Below, piece after piece: positions 39,680-47,645 of a stretch of DNA of 64,000 bases. Positions within the stretch are counted from its first letter, which is position 1, and each line of letters begins with the position of its first letter. This DNA comes from Devosia riboflavina (lineage in GTDB: Bacteria; Pseudomonadota; Alphaproteobacteria; Rhizobiales; Devosiaceae). A program made the translations under genes and the position numbers. The DNA lies in the NCBI RefSeq assembly GCF_000743575.1, contig NZ_JQGC01000015.1:1-64000 (forward strand), given 5' to 3'. A model generated the notes under the pieces. The model was not told the origin of the DNA. It ran no database searches and saw nothing but the letters and a program-made list of their open reading frames with translations.

Positions 39680-40381
39680 ATGGACAAGACCGAACGGCTT
39701 TTCGCCATCATGGATGCCCTGCGGCGCCATCGCCGGCCGATTACCGCTGCGGCCCTGGCTGAGGAGCAGGGCGTTTCGGTGCGCACGCTCTATCGCGATA
39801 TCCAGACCCTGATTGGCCTCGGCGCGCCGATCGATGGCGAGGCGGGGATCGGCTATATGCTGAAACCCGGTTTTTTCCTGCCACCGCTGATGTTTTCGCC
39901 CGAAGAGCTGGAGGCGCTGGTGCTGGGCGCCAGATGGGTGGAGACGCAACCGGACGATGGCCTCGGCGCAGCCGCGCGCAATGCGCTGGCCAAGATCGCG
40001 ACCGCCTCGCCGGAAGATCTTCGCGACCGGATCAGCGATACGGCGCTCTGGCCCGTGGCCATATGGGGCGGGCGCAAGCCTATTCCGGTGCTGGGCGACA
40101 TTCGCCTCGCCATGCGTCAGGAGCGCGCCGTGGCCATCGACTATGAAGACGAGCAGGGGCGGGCAACCTCGCGAACCCTTTGGCCGGTGGGCCTTGCCTT
40201 TTACGAAGGCAAGCAGACCATCGCCGCCTGGTGCCTGCTGCGCCAGGATTTTCGCAATTTTCGCACCGACCGCATCGTCAACCTCGTTATCACCGAGGAA
40301 CGTTTTGGCAAACGCCGGGCCGTGTTGGAGCGGGAATGGCGCGATAGCTGGTCGCGGGATCGCCGGCACAGCGAGGCCTGA
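39680..40381 (+). CDS. WYL-domain transcriptional regulator (YafY/DeoR-like)
   Basis: 233 residues. The N-terminal winged helix (DKTERLFAIMDALRRHRRPI, then LAEEQGVSVRTLYRDIQTL) is HTH_11-like; the C-terminal part (AVAIDYEDEQGRATSRTLWPVGLAFYEGKQTIAAWCLLRQDFRNFR in order) is a WYL domain, a fold thought to bind nucleic acid or nucleotide ligands. Two perfect palindromes lie just upstream, suggesting autoregulation. The gene downstream is convergent, so its targets cannot be read from context. Confidence 0.9.
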   Translation: MDKTERLFAIMDALRRHRRPITAAALAEEQGVSVRTLYRDIQTLIGLGAPIDGEAGIGYMLKPGFFLPPLMFSPEELEALVLGARWVETQPDDGLGAAARNALAKIATASPEDLRDRISDTALWPVAIWGGRKPIPVLGDIRLAMRQERAVAIDYEDEQGRATSRTLWPVGLAFYEGKQTIAAWCLLRQDFRNFRTDRIVNLVITEERFGKRRAVLEREWRDSWSRDRRHSEA

Positions 40382-40390
40382 GCGCCCTAC

Positions 40391-40406
40391 GGATTCACGT
40401 GAAACA
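40391..40406 (-). other. parS-like ParB-binding site 2
   Basis: On the minus strand TGTTTCACGTGAATCC, identical over all 16 bases to site 3 at 47039. It lies between two convergent genes. Confidence 0.7.
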
Positions 40407-40414
40407 GTGCGCCT

Positions 40415-41065
40415 CTAGCGGAAGGCGCTGACAAGTTCGGTGACGAGGCCAGAAAGCTCTTCGACCCGGATAAAGCCTGCAGCAAAGCCAAGAAGCCAAA
40501 GCAGGTGGACGCCGACGAGGAACATCGTTGTCCCGACATAGCTTTCCTTGCGCGTCTTGTGCCGGAAAACCTCCTGGCCAAGCAGCCCGCCCACAATGCC
40601 AAAGCAGAGGTCGAGGCCGAGCAGAGTGGCCTCGCTGATGCGCCATTGCCCACTTTCGGCGAAGCGCTTGTCGTTTGCATAGGCTGCGAAGGACAGCAGC
40701 CCGACGATGACGTAGAGGCCGGCGAGCAGCAGGGGTAGATGGCCGAGAGCAAGCCCGAGCACAATCAGCGCGGCAAAGAGGCCGGCAACAGGCAATCGCC
40801 ACGTGCTTCTGACGGGCTCCTCGGTGCCGCGTCGCAGTTGGGCAAGAGTTGGTTTTGGGTTGGCACCAAGAATGGTGACTGATTTTGCTTCCAGCCGACC
40901 GTCTTTGGATTTGCCGGGCCTGAATGAGACAAGGTCACCATCGCGCGGCCGGGTGGCGATGCGGCCGATATTGGAGATGTGGACGAAATAGCGCTCGCCG
41001 TCATCGGCGAGGATGAACCCGAAGCCACGACTGTCGTTCCACTGCACCAGCTCTCCGCGCCGCAC
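40415..41065 (-). CDS. Cold-shock domain plus DUF1294 membrane protein
   Basis: 216 residues. Residues 1-65 are a cold-shock domain with both RNA-binding motifs (SRGFGFI and RYFVHIS). Residues ~85-216 form a DUF1294 domain with about four membrane helices and the characteristic YANDKRFAESGQWRISEATLLGLDL segment. This fusion, a nucleic-acid-binding domain tied to the membrane, is widespread in proteobacteria, but its role is unproven. ATG start at 41065, nine bases after the Nudix gene stop on the same strand. Confidence 0.88.
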   Translation of the reverse strand: MRRGELVQWNDSRGFGFILADDGERYFVHISNIGRIATRPRDGDLVSFRPGKSKDGRLEAKSVTILGANPKPTLAQLRRGTEEPVRSTWRLPVAGLFAALIVLGLALGHLPLLLAGLYVIVGLLSFAAYANDKRFAESGQWRISEATLLGLDLCFGIVGGLLGQEVFRHKTRKESYVGTTMFLVGVHLLWLLGFAAGFIRVEELSGLVTELVSAFR

Positions 41066-41074
41066 GATCTTCTC

Positions 41075-41527
41075 CTAGAAAATCGACTGGCGCAGCGGGA
41101 GTTTTACCGGGCTCTGAAATCCCGTCTTGAGATCGTCCCAGAAGCGATCGCGCAAAACTTCCGGAAAAACATGGCCTTGCGGCAGGTTCTCCCGCGAAAA
41201 CCAGCCGGCTTCGGTGATGCTTTCGCCTTCGGCCGGATTGGCCGAGACGTCGATCTCGCCCGAGACATAGTCGGCCAGAAACCAGAATTTGACGATGCGG
41301 CCCCAGTCGTCGACCAGCTCATCGATATAGGCCATGGAGCGCGCCTTGACGCGCAGGCCGGTTTCCTCAAAAGCCTCGCGTTCGGCCGCCTGCCAGAGTT
41401 CCTCAGCGCCTTCGGCGCCGCCGCCCGGGCCGGCCCAGAAATCGTGCTTGCCGGGCCGAAAATGACGCACGAGCAGGATTTTTTCGTCGCGCAGAGCAAG
41501 AACGCCGGCGGAAATGCGGTGTTGCAT
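41075..41527 (-). CDS. Nudix hydrolase
   Basis: 150 residues. The Nudix box G-x5-E-x7-REUxEExGU is seen in GGGAEGAEELWQAAEREAFEETGL near residues 36-59 (start and end residues quoted: Gly-Gly-Gly to Gly-Leu). Members cleave nucleoside diphosphates linked to other groups; the substrate cannot be told. It lies between the ComM-like gene and the cold-shock/DUF1294 gene on one strand with short gaps. Confidence 0.88.
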   Translation of the reverse strand: MQHRISAGVLALRDEKILLVRHFRPGKHDFWAGPGGGAEGAEELWQAAEREAFEETGLRVKARSMAYIDELVDDWGRIVKFWFLADYVSGEIDVSANPAEGESITEAGWFSRENLPQGHVFPEVLRDRFWDDLKTGFQSPVKLPLRQSIF

Positions 41528-41548
41528 GGGAACAAAAACTCCGGAAAA

Positions 41549-43075
41549 TCAGGCGGCGCCGAAATTGAGACGGTAGCTCAGGGCCTCGGCGATATGGGGC
41601 CGGGCCACCTTATCGACCCCGGAAAGATCGGCAAGCGTGCGGGCAACCTTTAGGACACGGTGATAGGCGCGGGCCGAAAGATTGAACCGTTCGGCGGCCT
41701 GCAGCAGCAGGGTCTGGCTTTCGATGTCTGGCTGGACCAGCTTTTCGATCAGGGTAGCCCCGGCCGCGGCATTGGTGAGAATTTCGGGGACGCCGGCGGC
41801 CTCATAGCGCTGGCGCTGGCGCTCGCGGGCGGCAGCCACGCGCTTGGCCACCGTGGAAGAGGGCTCGGCCGCGCCGGCAGCACCGATCATGTCACTGGCG
41901 GAAACGGCCGGCACGTCGATGCGGATATCTATGCGATCGAGGAAGGGGCCGGAGACGCGGGCCTGATAGTCGGCAGCGCAGGCATTGCCGCGCTTGCAGA
42001 TATGGCCCGGCGTGCCGGCGAGGCCGCATTTGCAGGGATTCATGGCGGCGATGAGCTGGAAGCGGCTGGGATAGGTTACGCGCGCATTGGCGCGGGCAAT
42101 GACGGTTTCCCCGCTTTCAAGCGGTTGGCGGAGGCTATCGAGGACGCTGGGGCCGAATTCGGGCAGTTCATCGAGGAAAAGGACGCCGTTATGCGCGAGG
42201 GTTGCTTCGCCCGGCCGTACTTTTAGCCCGCCACCCACAAGGGCAGCCATGGAGGCCGAATGATGCGGCGCGCGAAAGGGACGCCGATCCGAGAGCGCGC
42301 CACCGGCCAATTCGCCCGCGATCGACTGAATCATCGATACATCCAGCAGTTCGCGGGGACTGAGCGGCGGGAGGATGGAGGGCAGGCGAGCCGCCAGCAT
42401 GGATTTTCCGGCACCGGGCGGGCCGACGAAGAGGAGATTGTGACCGCCGGCAGCGGCAACCTCCAGAGCGCGCCGGGCGATGGTCTGGCCGCGAACATCG
42501 GCGAGGTCGGGCAGGGCGGAGGCATCTATCAATTGCCGAGCCGGCTTGGGTCGCGCCTGCAACTGGCGGCCGACGAGGTGATTGACAAGCGCCAGGAGGC
42601 TATCGGCGGCAACGATGTCGATCTCGTCATTGGCCCACGCAGCTTCTGGTCCTGAGGCGGTAGAGCAGATGATGCCCAGATCGCGCGAGGCCGCGGCGAT
42701 GGCGGCTGGGAGGACGCCATCGACATGGGCAAGGCGCCCATCGAGCCCCAGTTCGCCCAGCACCAAAAAACGATCCAGCGCGTCCTGGGGGATGGCGCCC
42801 ATAGCTGCCATCAGGGCAAGCGCAATCGGCAGGTCATAGTGGCTGCCTTCCTTGGGTAGGTCGGCGGGCGCCAGGTTGATGGTGATGCGTTTCGGCGGCA
42901 GACCAAGGCCGGAAGCAACGAGGGCGGCGCGGACGCGCTCGCTCGACTCTTTCACTGCCTTGTCCGGCAGGCCGACGACTAAAAATTTGGCGAGGCCCGG
43001 CGCAATCTGCACCTGCACATCGACCGGCACCGCCTCGATGCCCTGGAACGCCACCGTCGCGACGCGCGTCACCAT
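41549..43075 (-). CDS. YifB/ComM-family Mg-chelatase-like AAA+ ATPase
   Basis: 508 residues. The N-terminal Lon-protease-like fold domain (TVAFQGIEAVPVDVQVQIA), the AAA+ domain with Walker A GPPGAGKSMLAARLP near residue 215 and Walker B VLFLDELPEF, and a C-terminal Mg_chelatase_C domain. ComM is a helicase that extends branch migration during natural transformation. The ATG at 43075 is chosen over an in-frame TTG at 43090. A zinc-type cysteine set (CKCGLAGTPGHICKRGNAC) lies near residue 355. Confidence 0.93.
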   Translation of the reverse strand: MVTRVATVAFQGIEAVPVDVQVQIAPGLAKFLVVGLPDKAVKESSERVRAALVASGLGLPPKRITINLAPADLPKEGSHYDLPIALALMAAMGAIPQDALDRFLVLGELGLDGRLAHVDGVLPAAIAAASRDLGIICSTASGPEAAWANDEIDIVAADSLLALVNHLVGRQLQARPKPARQLIDASALPDLADVRGQTIARRALEVAAAGGHNLLFVGPPGAGKSMLAARLPSILPPLSPRELLDVSMIQSIAGELAGGALSDRRPFRAPHHSASMAALVGGGLKVRPGEATLAHNGVLFLDELPEFGPSVLDSLRQPLESGETVIARANARVTYPSRFQLIAAMNPCKCGLAGTPGHICKRGNACAADYQARVSGPFLDRIDIRIDVPAVSASDMIGAAGAAEPSSTVAKRVAAARERQRQRYEAAGVPEILTNAAAGATLIEKLVQPDIESQTLLLQAAERFNLSARAYHRVLKVARTLADLSGVDKVARPHIAEALSYRLNFGAA

Positions 43076-43254
43076 GTGGATTGCCCCCAAACCCCTCGCA
43101 ACGCTAGCAGAAGCATGACCTGAGTCAAGAACGGAGAGCGAACAAAGAATGGTCTATTAACCATGCAGGCTGCCACATTGGTTACCCTAAACTTCCATTA
43201 ACCGCGCCATGTTGAATCAAAGGCTCAGTTCGTCTTTGTGACCCGAGTTTGTTG

Positions 43255-44097
43255 ATGGCCCGCGCCTTCCGTTTGCCCGCCTCTGTTTCCGCTCTATTGC
43301 GCAATGCCGTGATGGGCTTGGCGGTCACGGCCCTGGCGGCCTGCGCCACCGGCGGCGGGCTTTATGGCGCCATTCCGGGTGACAATCGTCCACACAAGGC
43401 GGTCGATCGAGCGCGGACCATGCCGGTGCAGGGCATCGACGTGGCGCGCTATCAGGAAAATGTCGACTTCGTCCGGGCGCGCGAGACCGGCACGCATTTC
43501 GTCTTCATGAAGGCGACCGAAGGCAAGGACTATGTCGATCCTAATTTCCGCGCCAATTGGCAGCGGGCGCGCGACGCAGGCATGCCGCGCGGTGCCTATC
43601 ATTTCATGACCTGGTGTTCCCTCGCTTCGGAACAGGCCAATTGGTTCGTGCAGAACGTGCCGGCCGATCCCAGCGCCCTGCCGCCGGTACTCGATCTCGA
43701 ATGGAACAATCATTCGAGCTGCAAGTCCAAGCCGAACAAGGCCGATGCGCTCGAGAAAATCCGGCTGATGCTCGACGTGATGGAGCGGCATACCGGCAAA
43801 TTGCCGATCATCTATACCGACATGAATTTCCACCGCGATATACTCGCGGGCGAATATTTTCCGAACACTTTTTGGCTGCGCTCGACCGCCGCAGAGCCGC
43901 ATGAGCGCTATGAAAACCGGCCCTGGACCTTCTGGCAGTATACCCAGACCGGCGTTGTCCCGGGCGTGCGCGGCGAGGTCGACCGCAATGTCTTCTACGG
44001 CTCGACCAATGACTGGCTGATGTTCCTGTCCACGGGCTGCGATCCGCGGGCGATTGCCGCGCTGGCGCCCACGGGACGCTGTCAGTTCGCCAAATAG
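43255..44097 (+). CDS. Glycoside hydrolase family 25 (lysozyme) lipoprotein
   Basis: 280 residues. The signal ends in the lipobox LAAC (near residue 25), so it is a lipoprotein. The GH25 domain begins VQGIDVARYQENVDF with the family Asp; further sites are FMKATEGKDYVDPNF and PVLDLEWN (catalytic Asp/Glu), and the chain ends with WQYTQTGVVPGVRGEVDRN. It should cleave the MurNAc-GlcNAc bond in peptidoglycan. The ATG at 43255 follows two in-frame TTG codons. Confidence 0.92.
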   Translation: MARAFRLPASVSALLRNAVMGLAVTALAACATGGGLYGAIPGDNRPHKAVDRARTMPVQGIDVARYQENVDFVRARETGTHFVFMKATEGKDYVDPNFRANWQRARDAGMPRGAYHFMTWCSLASEQANWFVQNVPADPSALPPVLDLEWNNHSSCKSKPNKADALEKIRLMLDVMERHTGKLPIIYTDMNFHRDILAGEYFPNTFWLRSTAAEPHERYENRPWTFWQYTQTGVVPGVRGEVDRNVFYGSTNDWLMFLSTGCDPRAIAALAPTGRCQFAK

Positions 44098-44101
44098 TTT
44101 T

Positions 44102-44734
44102 TCAGCCGCCCAAGAGACCCGAAGCCTTGATACCGTCGAAGACGAACTGCACGGCGAGGGCCGCGAGCAGAATGCCGACGACGCGGGAAACCACGGAAAG
44201 GCCGGTCAGGCCAAGCAGGCGCTGGATCGGGATGGCGACGAGCAGGGTCAGCCACGCGAGGAACAGGATGACCACGATGGCTGCGATGACCAGCCAGAAT
44301 TCGGCATCCGAATCGGCACCGGTCGTCAGCAGGATGACGGCGCTGATGGCGCCGGGGCCGGCAAGCAGCGGCATGGCGAGGGGAAACACCGAAATATCGT
44401 GAGCGTGGCGGGCTTCGCTCTCTTCTTCGTCGGTCGTACCGGTGCCACCCGAATGGCGGGCAAAGACCATGTCGATGGCGATGAGCAGCAGCAGCACGCC
44501 GCCCGCGGTGCGCAGCGCCGGAATTGTGATGCCGAAAACTTCGAGGATCGCATTGCCGAGGAAGGCAAAAAACAAAAGAATCAGCAGTGCGATGACGACG
44601 CCACGCGTGGCGAAGAGGCGGCGCTGCGCCGGCGAATGATCCTTGGTCAGCGCGGCAAAGATGAAGGCGATATCGGCGACGCCGACAGTCGCGAAAAGCG
44701 TCGCGAAGGCGACGAGAAAAGCCGAAGTGTCCAC
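44102..44734 (-). CDS. MarC-family integral membrane protein
   Basis: 210 residues with six membrane helices. The core FPLAMPLLAGPGAISAVILL (near residue 118) is the MarC/UPF0056 signature. Function unknown despite the old name. I start at the GTG at 44734, which has GGGG eight bases upstream and gives the normal short N-terminus; another GTG at 44764 adds ten residues. Its stop is four bases from the convergent GH25 gene stop. Confidence 0.92.
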   Translation of the reverse strand: MDTSAFLVAFATLFATVGVADIAFIFAALTKDHSPAQRRLFATRGVVIALLILLFFAFLGNAILEVFGITIPALRTAGGVLLLLIAIDMVFARHSGGTGTTDEEESEARHAHDISVFPLAMPLLAGPGAISAVILLTTGADSDAEFWLVIAAIVVILFLAWLTLLVAIPIQRLLGLTGLSVVSRVVGILLAALAVQFVFDGIKASGLLGG

Positions 44735-44797
44735 TGATATCCCCGCAAAACCCAAAGCTGACACTTACGGGATTTGCGGGGTGTCGCCAAGCGGCGC

Positions 44798-44995
44798 CTA
44801 GGCCGCTTCTTCCAGGAGTTGCGGGGGCAGATGGCGCCTTGCGTCCAAGACCTCCATGCCCACTATATGCCCGTCTTCGTCATAATCGAGAACGATTCCG
44901 TCCGACACTTCTTCGCTTTCCCTGACCTTGCCGGTGGAGAAGCGAATATAGGCGGCATCGGCTTCGCTATCGTAACTCACAGTGGGCTTGTTCAT
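44798..44995 (-). CDS. DUF2283 small protein (possible antitoxin)
   Basis: 65 residues, acidic. The YDSEADAAYIRFS start and DGIVLDYDEDGHIVGMEVLDA core match DUF2283. Its ATG overlaps the stop of the DUF4258 gene (ATGA), so the pair is translated together. DUF2283 genes commonly follow DUF4258 or similar small genes, which has led to the idea of toxin-antitoxin-like pairs; no activity is shown. A longer frame upstream is the complement of the DUF4258 gene in another phase. Confidence 0.85.
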   Translation of the reverse strand: MNKPTVSYDSEADAAYIRFSTGKVRESEEVSDGIVLDYDEDGHIVGMEVLDARRHLPPQLLEEAA

Positions 44996-45246
44996 TTCGG
45001 CCTCGCACCGCGATCCAAGAATGCAGTCAATATACGAGTGTTTTGGTCCGTTTGCACCAGGACCACACGCAGATGGCGTCCTTCGCATTCGACTATTGAA
45101 CGAAAATACCTCACGGCGGCGGGGTCCCGCGGATCGGGTTCGGTCCAATCAGGCTGCAGTACAGTTCGCTCGACCCACTCTTTAGGCACGTCGCGTTCAC
45201 GCATCGCCGTCAGTGCGTGTGCGGTGTAGACAATTTCTCTAGTCAC
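44992..45246 (-). CDS. DUF4258 small protein (possible toxin)
   Basis: 84 residues, GTG start at 45246 with GGAG about nine bases upstream. The pattern YTAHALTAMRERDVPKEWVERTV, a middle RYFRSIVECEGRHLRVVLV strand pair and a C-terminal TAFLDRG matches DUF4258, which resembles small RelE/BrnT-like folds in size and strand order. The neighbouring DUF2283 gene overlaps its stop by four bases (ATGA). Role is inferred only. Confidence 0.82.
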   Translation of the reverse strand: MTREIVYTAHALTAMRERDVPKEWVERTVLQPDWTEPDPRDPAAVRYFRSIVECEGRHLRVVLVQTDQNTRILTAFLDRGARPK

Positions 45247-45267
45247 CGCACCGCACTCCGTGGTCGC

Positions 45268-46209
45268 CTAGGCCCGGCGCTTTTCGATGGCGTCCCAGAT
45301 GAGGACGGCGATGTCGGGGCCGCCAAAGCGCTTGATTTCTCGGATGCCGGTGGGGGAGGTGACGTTGATCTCGGTGAGATAGTCGCCGATGACGTCGATG
45401 CCCACGAAAATCATGTCGCGCTCTTTCAGAGCCGGGCCGATGGCGGCGCAGATTTCCTTTTCGCGCTCAGTGAGCGGGGAAAGTTCGGGGCGACCGCCGA
45501 CATGCATATTGGAGCGGGCTTCGCCTTCGGCCGGGATGCGATTGAGGCCGGCAACGGGTTCGCCATCGATGATGATGATGCGCTTGTCGCCCTTCCTCAC
45601 ATCCGGCAGATATTTTTGGATCATGAAGGGTTCGGGATAGTTCTGCTCGAACAGTTCGATCAGCGAATTGAGATTGTGGTCGCCTTCCTGGATGAAGAAG
45701 ACGCCGGCGCCGCCATTGCCGTAAAGCGGCTTGACGATGATGTTTCCATGCTCCTTGCGGAAGGCGTGGATTTCCGGGCGGTCGCGCGTCACCAGGGTCG
45801 GCGGCATCAGGTGCGGAAAATCGGTCACCAGGATTTTTTCGGGCGCATTGCGCACGGCGGAGGGCGGGTTCACCACCAGCGTCTTGGGATGCAGACGCTC
45901 CAGGATATGGGTGATGGTGATGTAGTTCATGTTGAAGGGCGGGTCCTGGCGCATGAGCAGGACATCTTGCGTCGAGAGGTCGACGCGCTTGGCTTCGCCG
46001 AGGGTAAAATGCTGGCCCTTTTCGGCGTCCGTCACCGTGATCGGCTGAACCAGAGCGGTGACGATATTGTCGCGGAGGGATAGGGTATCGGCCGTGTAGT
46101 GCAGGAGTTCATGGCCGCGGGCCTGGGCTTCGAGCATCATGGCGAAGGTGGAATCGCCGCGCGGATTGATGGTGGAGACGTGGTCCATCTGGACGGCGAC
46201 TTTGAGCAT
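45268..46209 (-). CDS. gshB: Glutathione synthetase
   Basis: 313 residues of the ATP-grasp fold; joins glycine to gamma-glutamylcysteine. Beginning [21 protein letters not shown], with the ATP-binding [13 protein letters not shown] (near residue 153) and the metal-binding [13 protein letters not shown] near the C-terminus. The ATG at 46209 has AGGGA upstream. The frame stays open 34 codons further, but that part is the translation of a dispersed repeat. Confidence 0.96.
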   Translation of the reverse strand: MLKVAVQMDHVSTINPRGDSTFAMMLEAQARGHELLHYTADTLSLRDNIVTALVQPITVTDAEKGQHFTLGEAKRVDLSTQDVLLMRQDPPFNMNYITITHILERLHPKTLVVNPPSAVRNAPEKILVTDFPHLMPPTLVTRDRPEIHAFRKEHGNIIVKPLYGNGGAGVFFIQEGDHNLNSLIELFEQNYPEPFMIQKYLPDVRKGDKRIIIIDGEPVAGLNRIPAEGEARSNMHVGGRPELSPLTEREKEICAAIGPALKERDMIFVGIDVIGDYLTEINVTSPTGIREIKRFGGPDIAVLIWDAIEKRRA

Positions 46210-46233
46210 TTTTGTCCCTGGCATATCAGTAGG

Positions 46234-46315
46234 CCTCATCCTGAGCGTGTCGAAGGACGGGGCCGTGGCACCGCCGGTTTCCCCGACCTCGTGGTTCGAC
46301 AAGCTCACCATGAGG
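46234..46315. repeat. Dispersed repeat, family D, copy 1 (short form)
   Basis: CCTCATCCTGAGCGTGTCGA at the left and a CTCACCATGAGG complement-like end at the right. It fills the gap between yraN and gshB. Its translation would add a spurious 25-residue N-terminus to gshB. Confidence 0.8.
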
Positions 46316-46317
46316 TC

Positions 46318-46707
46318 TCATGAATAGTCCGCATCGAACGCGTTGATGAGATGGCGCGGCCAGCGACCGGGCGCAAGGAAAATTACGTCGAAGCGGCAGG
46401 TCTTTTCCGCTTCGCGCGGGTGGCGCGCAAGCCAATGCTCGGCGGCGCGGACGATGCGCGATGTGTTTACCGCTTCGAGGGCTTCGGCTTCGAGCAGATG
46501 GTGAGCGCGCGTTTTCACCTCCACGAAGGCGATGGTGCCGCTGCGTTCGACGACGAGGTCGATTTCGCCGATCGGGGTTTTGTAGCGGCGATGGCGGATG
46601 CGATAGAATTTCAATTGCAGGAAAAGCGCCGCCAGCGCTTCACCGCGCTGGCCACCGCGTTCGGCAATTTGCCTTTTATTGCTGGGCCTTGAGGGCGAGG
46701 GCGGCAT
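46318..46707 (-). CDS. UPF0102 protein YraN (nuclease-like fold)
   Basis: 129 residues. The core GEIDLVVERSGTIAFVEVKTR near residues 48-68 is the Asp-x-n-Glu-x-Lys pattern of the Holliday-junction-resolvase/endonuclease-like fold. The biochemical role is unknown. It overlaps the 3' end of rsmI by 32 bp. The yraN-rsmI-PBP activator-gshB neighbourhood is common in proteobacteria. Confidence 0.92.
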   Translation of the reverse strand: MPPSPSRPSNKRQIAERGGQRGEALAALFLQLKFYRIRHRRYKTPIGEIDLVVERSGTIAFVEVKTRAHHLLEAEALEAVNTSRIVRAAEHWLARHPREAEKTCRFDVIFLAPGRWPRHLINAFDADYS

Positions 46708-47563
46708 CGTAAACCTCCTTGCGCTTCAAGCCATAGCGGGCGGCGATTTCATCGACTGCAGTGCGCATGGGGTTATCGGCCATTTCCTCTACGAGAGCGG
46801 CCTGCCAGTCTTCGGCGGCAGGGGCGCTGGGTTCATCGGCGCCGGCAACGACGATGACGGCCTCGCCCTTGGTTTCTTCGCCTGCGAATTTTTCGGCGAG
46901 TTCGGCTAGGGATCCGCGGAATGTGCGCTCGAACCGCTTGGTCAGTTCGAGGCTGACGGAGGCTTGGCGGTCGCCAAAGACTTCGGTCATGGCGGCGAGT
47001 GTGTCGTCGAGGCGACGGGGGCTTTCGTAAAAGACTAGTGTTTCACGTGAATCCACCAGCTTTGCCAAGGCGTTAGCGCGCGCGCCGGATTTGGGGGGCA
47101 GGAAGCCGTGGAAGGCGAAGGCGTCTGTCGGGAGGCCGGCGACGACGAGGGCGGACAAAAGAGCGGAGGCGCCGGGGATGGGGAAGACGGGGAGATTGGC
47201 TTCGGCCAGGGCGCGGATGAGGGGGAAGCCGGGGTCGGAGAGGAGGGGGGTTCCGGCGTCTGAAATCAGGGCGATGGCCTCGCCAGCGGCGATGCGGGAG
47301 ACGATTTCCTCGGCGCGGGCGCGCTCGTTATGTTCATGTAATGGCTGGCGTTTTCCGCGGATGCCAAAGTGGTCGAGGAGTTTTGCTGATGTTCTGGTGT
47401 CTTCGCAAAGGACGATGCTGGCGGCGGAAAGCGTCTCCAAGGCGCGGATGGTGATGTCGCGCAGGTTGCCGATGGGGGTCGAGACGACATAGAGGCCGGG
47501 GCTAAGCGGCGGGGCGCTAAAGGGCGAGCCGGCAATGAAATATTGGGCCAAAATATCGGACAC
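46676..47563 (-). CDS. rsmI: 16S rRNA (cytidine-1402 2'-O)-methyltransferase
   Basis: 295 residues. A tetrapyrrole-methylase-fold enzyme with the family segments LYVVSTPIGNLRDITIRAL near residue 25, LCEDTRTSAKLLDHFGI, GTPLLSDPGFPLIR and PGASALLSALVVAGLP. The start is the GTG at 47563 (AGGAG upstream), while the frame extends 28 codons further into the divergent promoter region. A parS-like site lies within it at 47039. Confidence 0.95.
   Translation of the reverse strand: MSDILAQYFIAGSPFSAPPLSPGLYVVSTPIGNLRDITIRALETLSAASIVLCEDTRTSAKLLDHFGIRGKRQPLHEHNERARAEEIVSRIAAGEAIALISDAGTPLLSDPGFPLIRALAEANLPVFPIPGASALLSALVVAGLPTDAFAFHGFLPPKSGARANALAKLVDSRETLVFYESPRRLDDTLAAMTEVFGDRQASVSLELTKRFERTFRGSLAELAEKFAGEETKGEAVIVVAGADEPSAPAAEDWQAALVEEMADNPMRTAVDEIAARYGLKRKEVYDAALALKAQQ
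47039..47054 (+). other. parS-like ParB-binding site 3
   Basis: TGTTTCACGTGAATCC inside rsmI, where the minus-strand codons read Asp-Ser-Arg-Glu-Thr. The codon phase differs from the copy in glnD, so the shared DNA word does not reflect a shared peptide. Confidence 0.7.
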
Positions 47564-47645
47564 GCCGGAAGCTCCTCGGGTTGAGACTTGCTTAACGAAA
47601 TGAGGGCAGTTTGTTAACAGACTGTGAGCATCTCGGACCGCTTTC

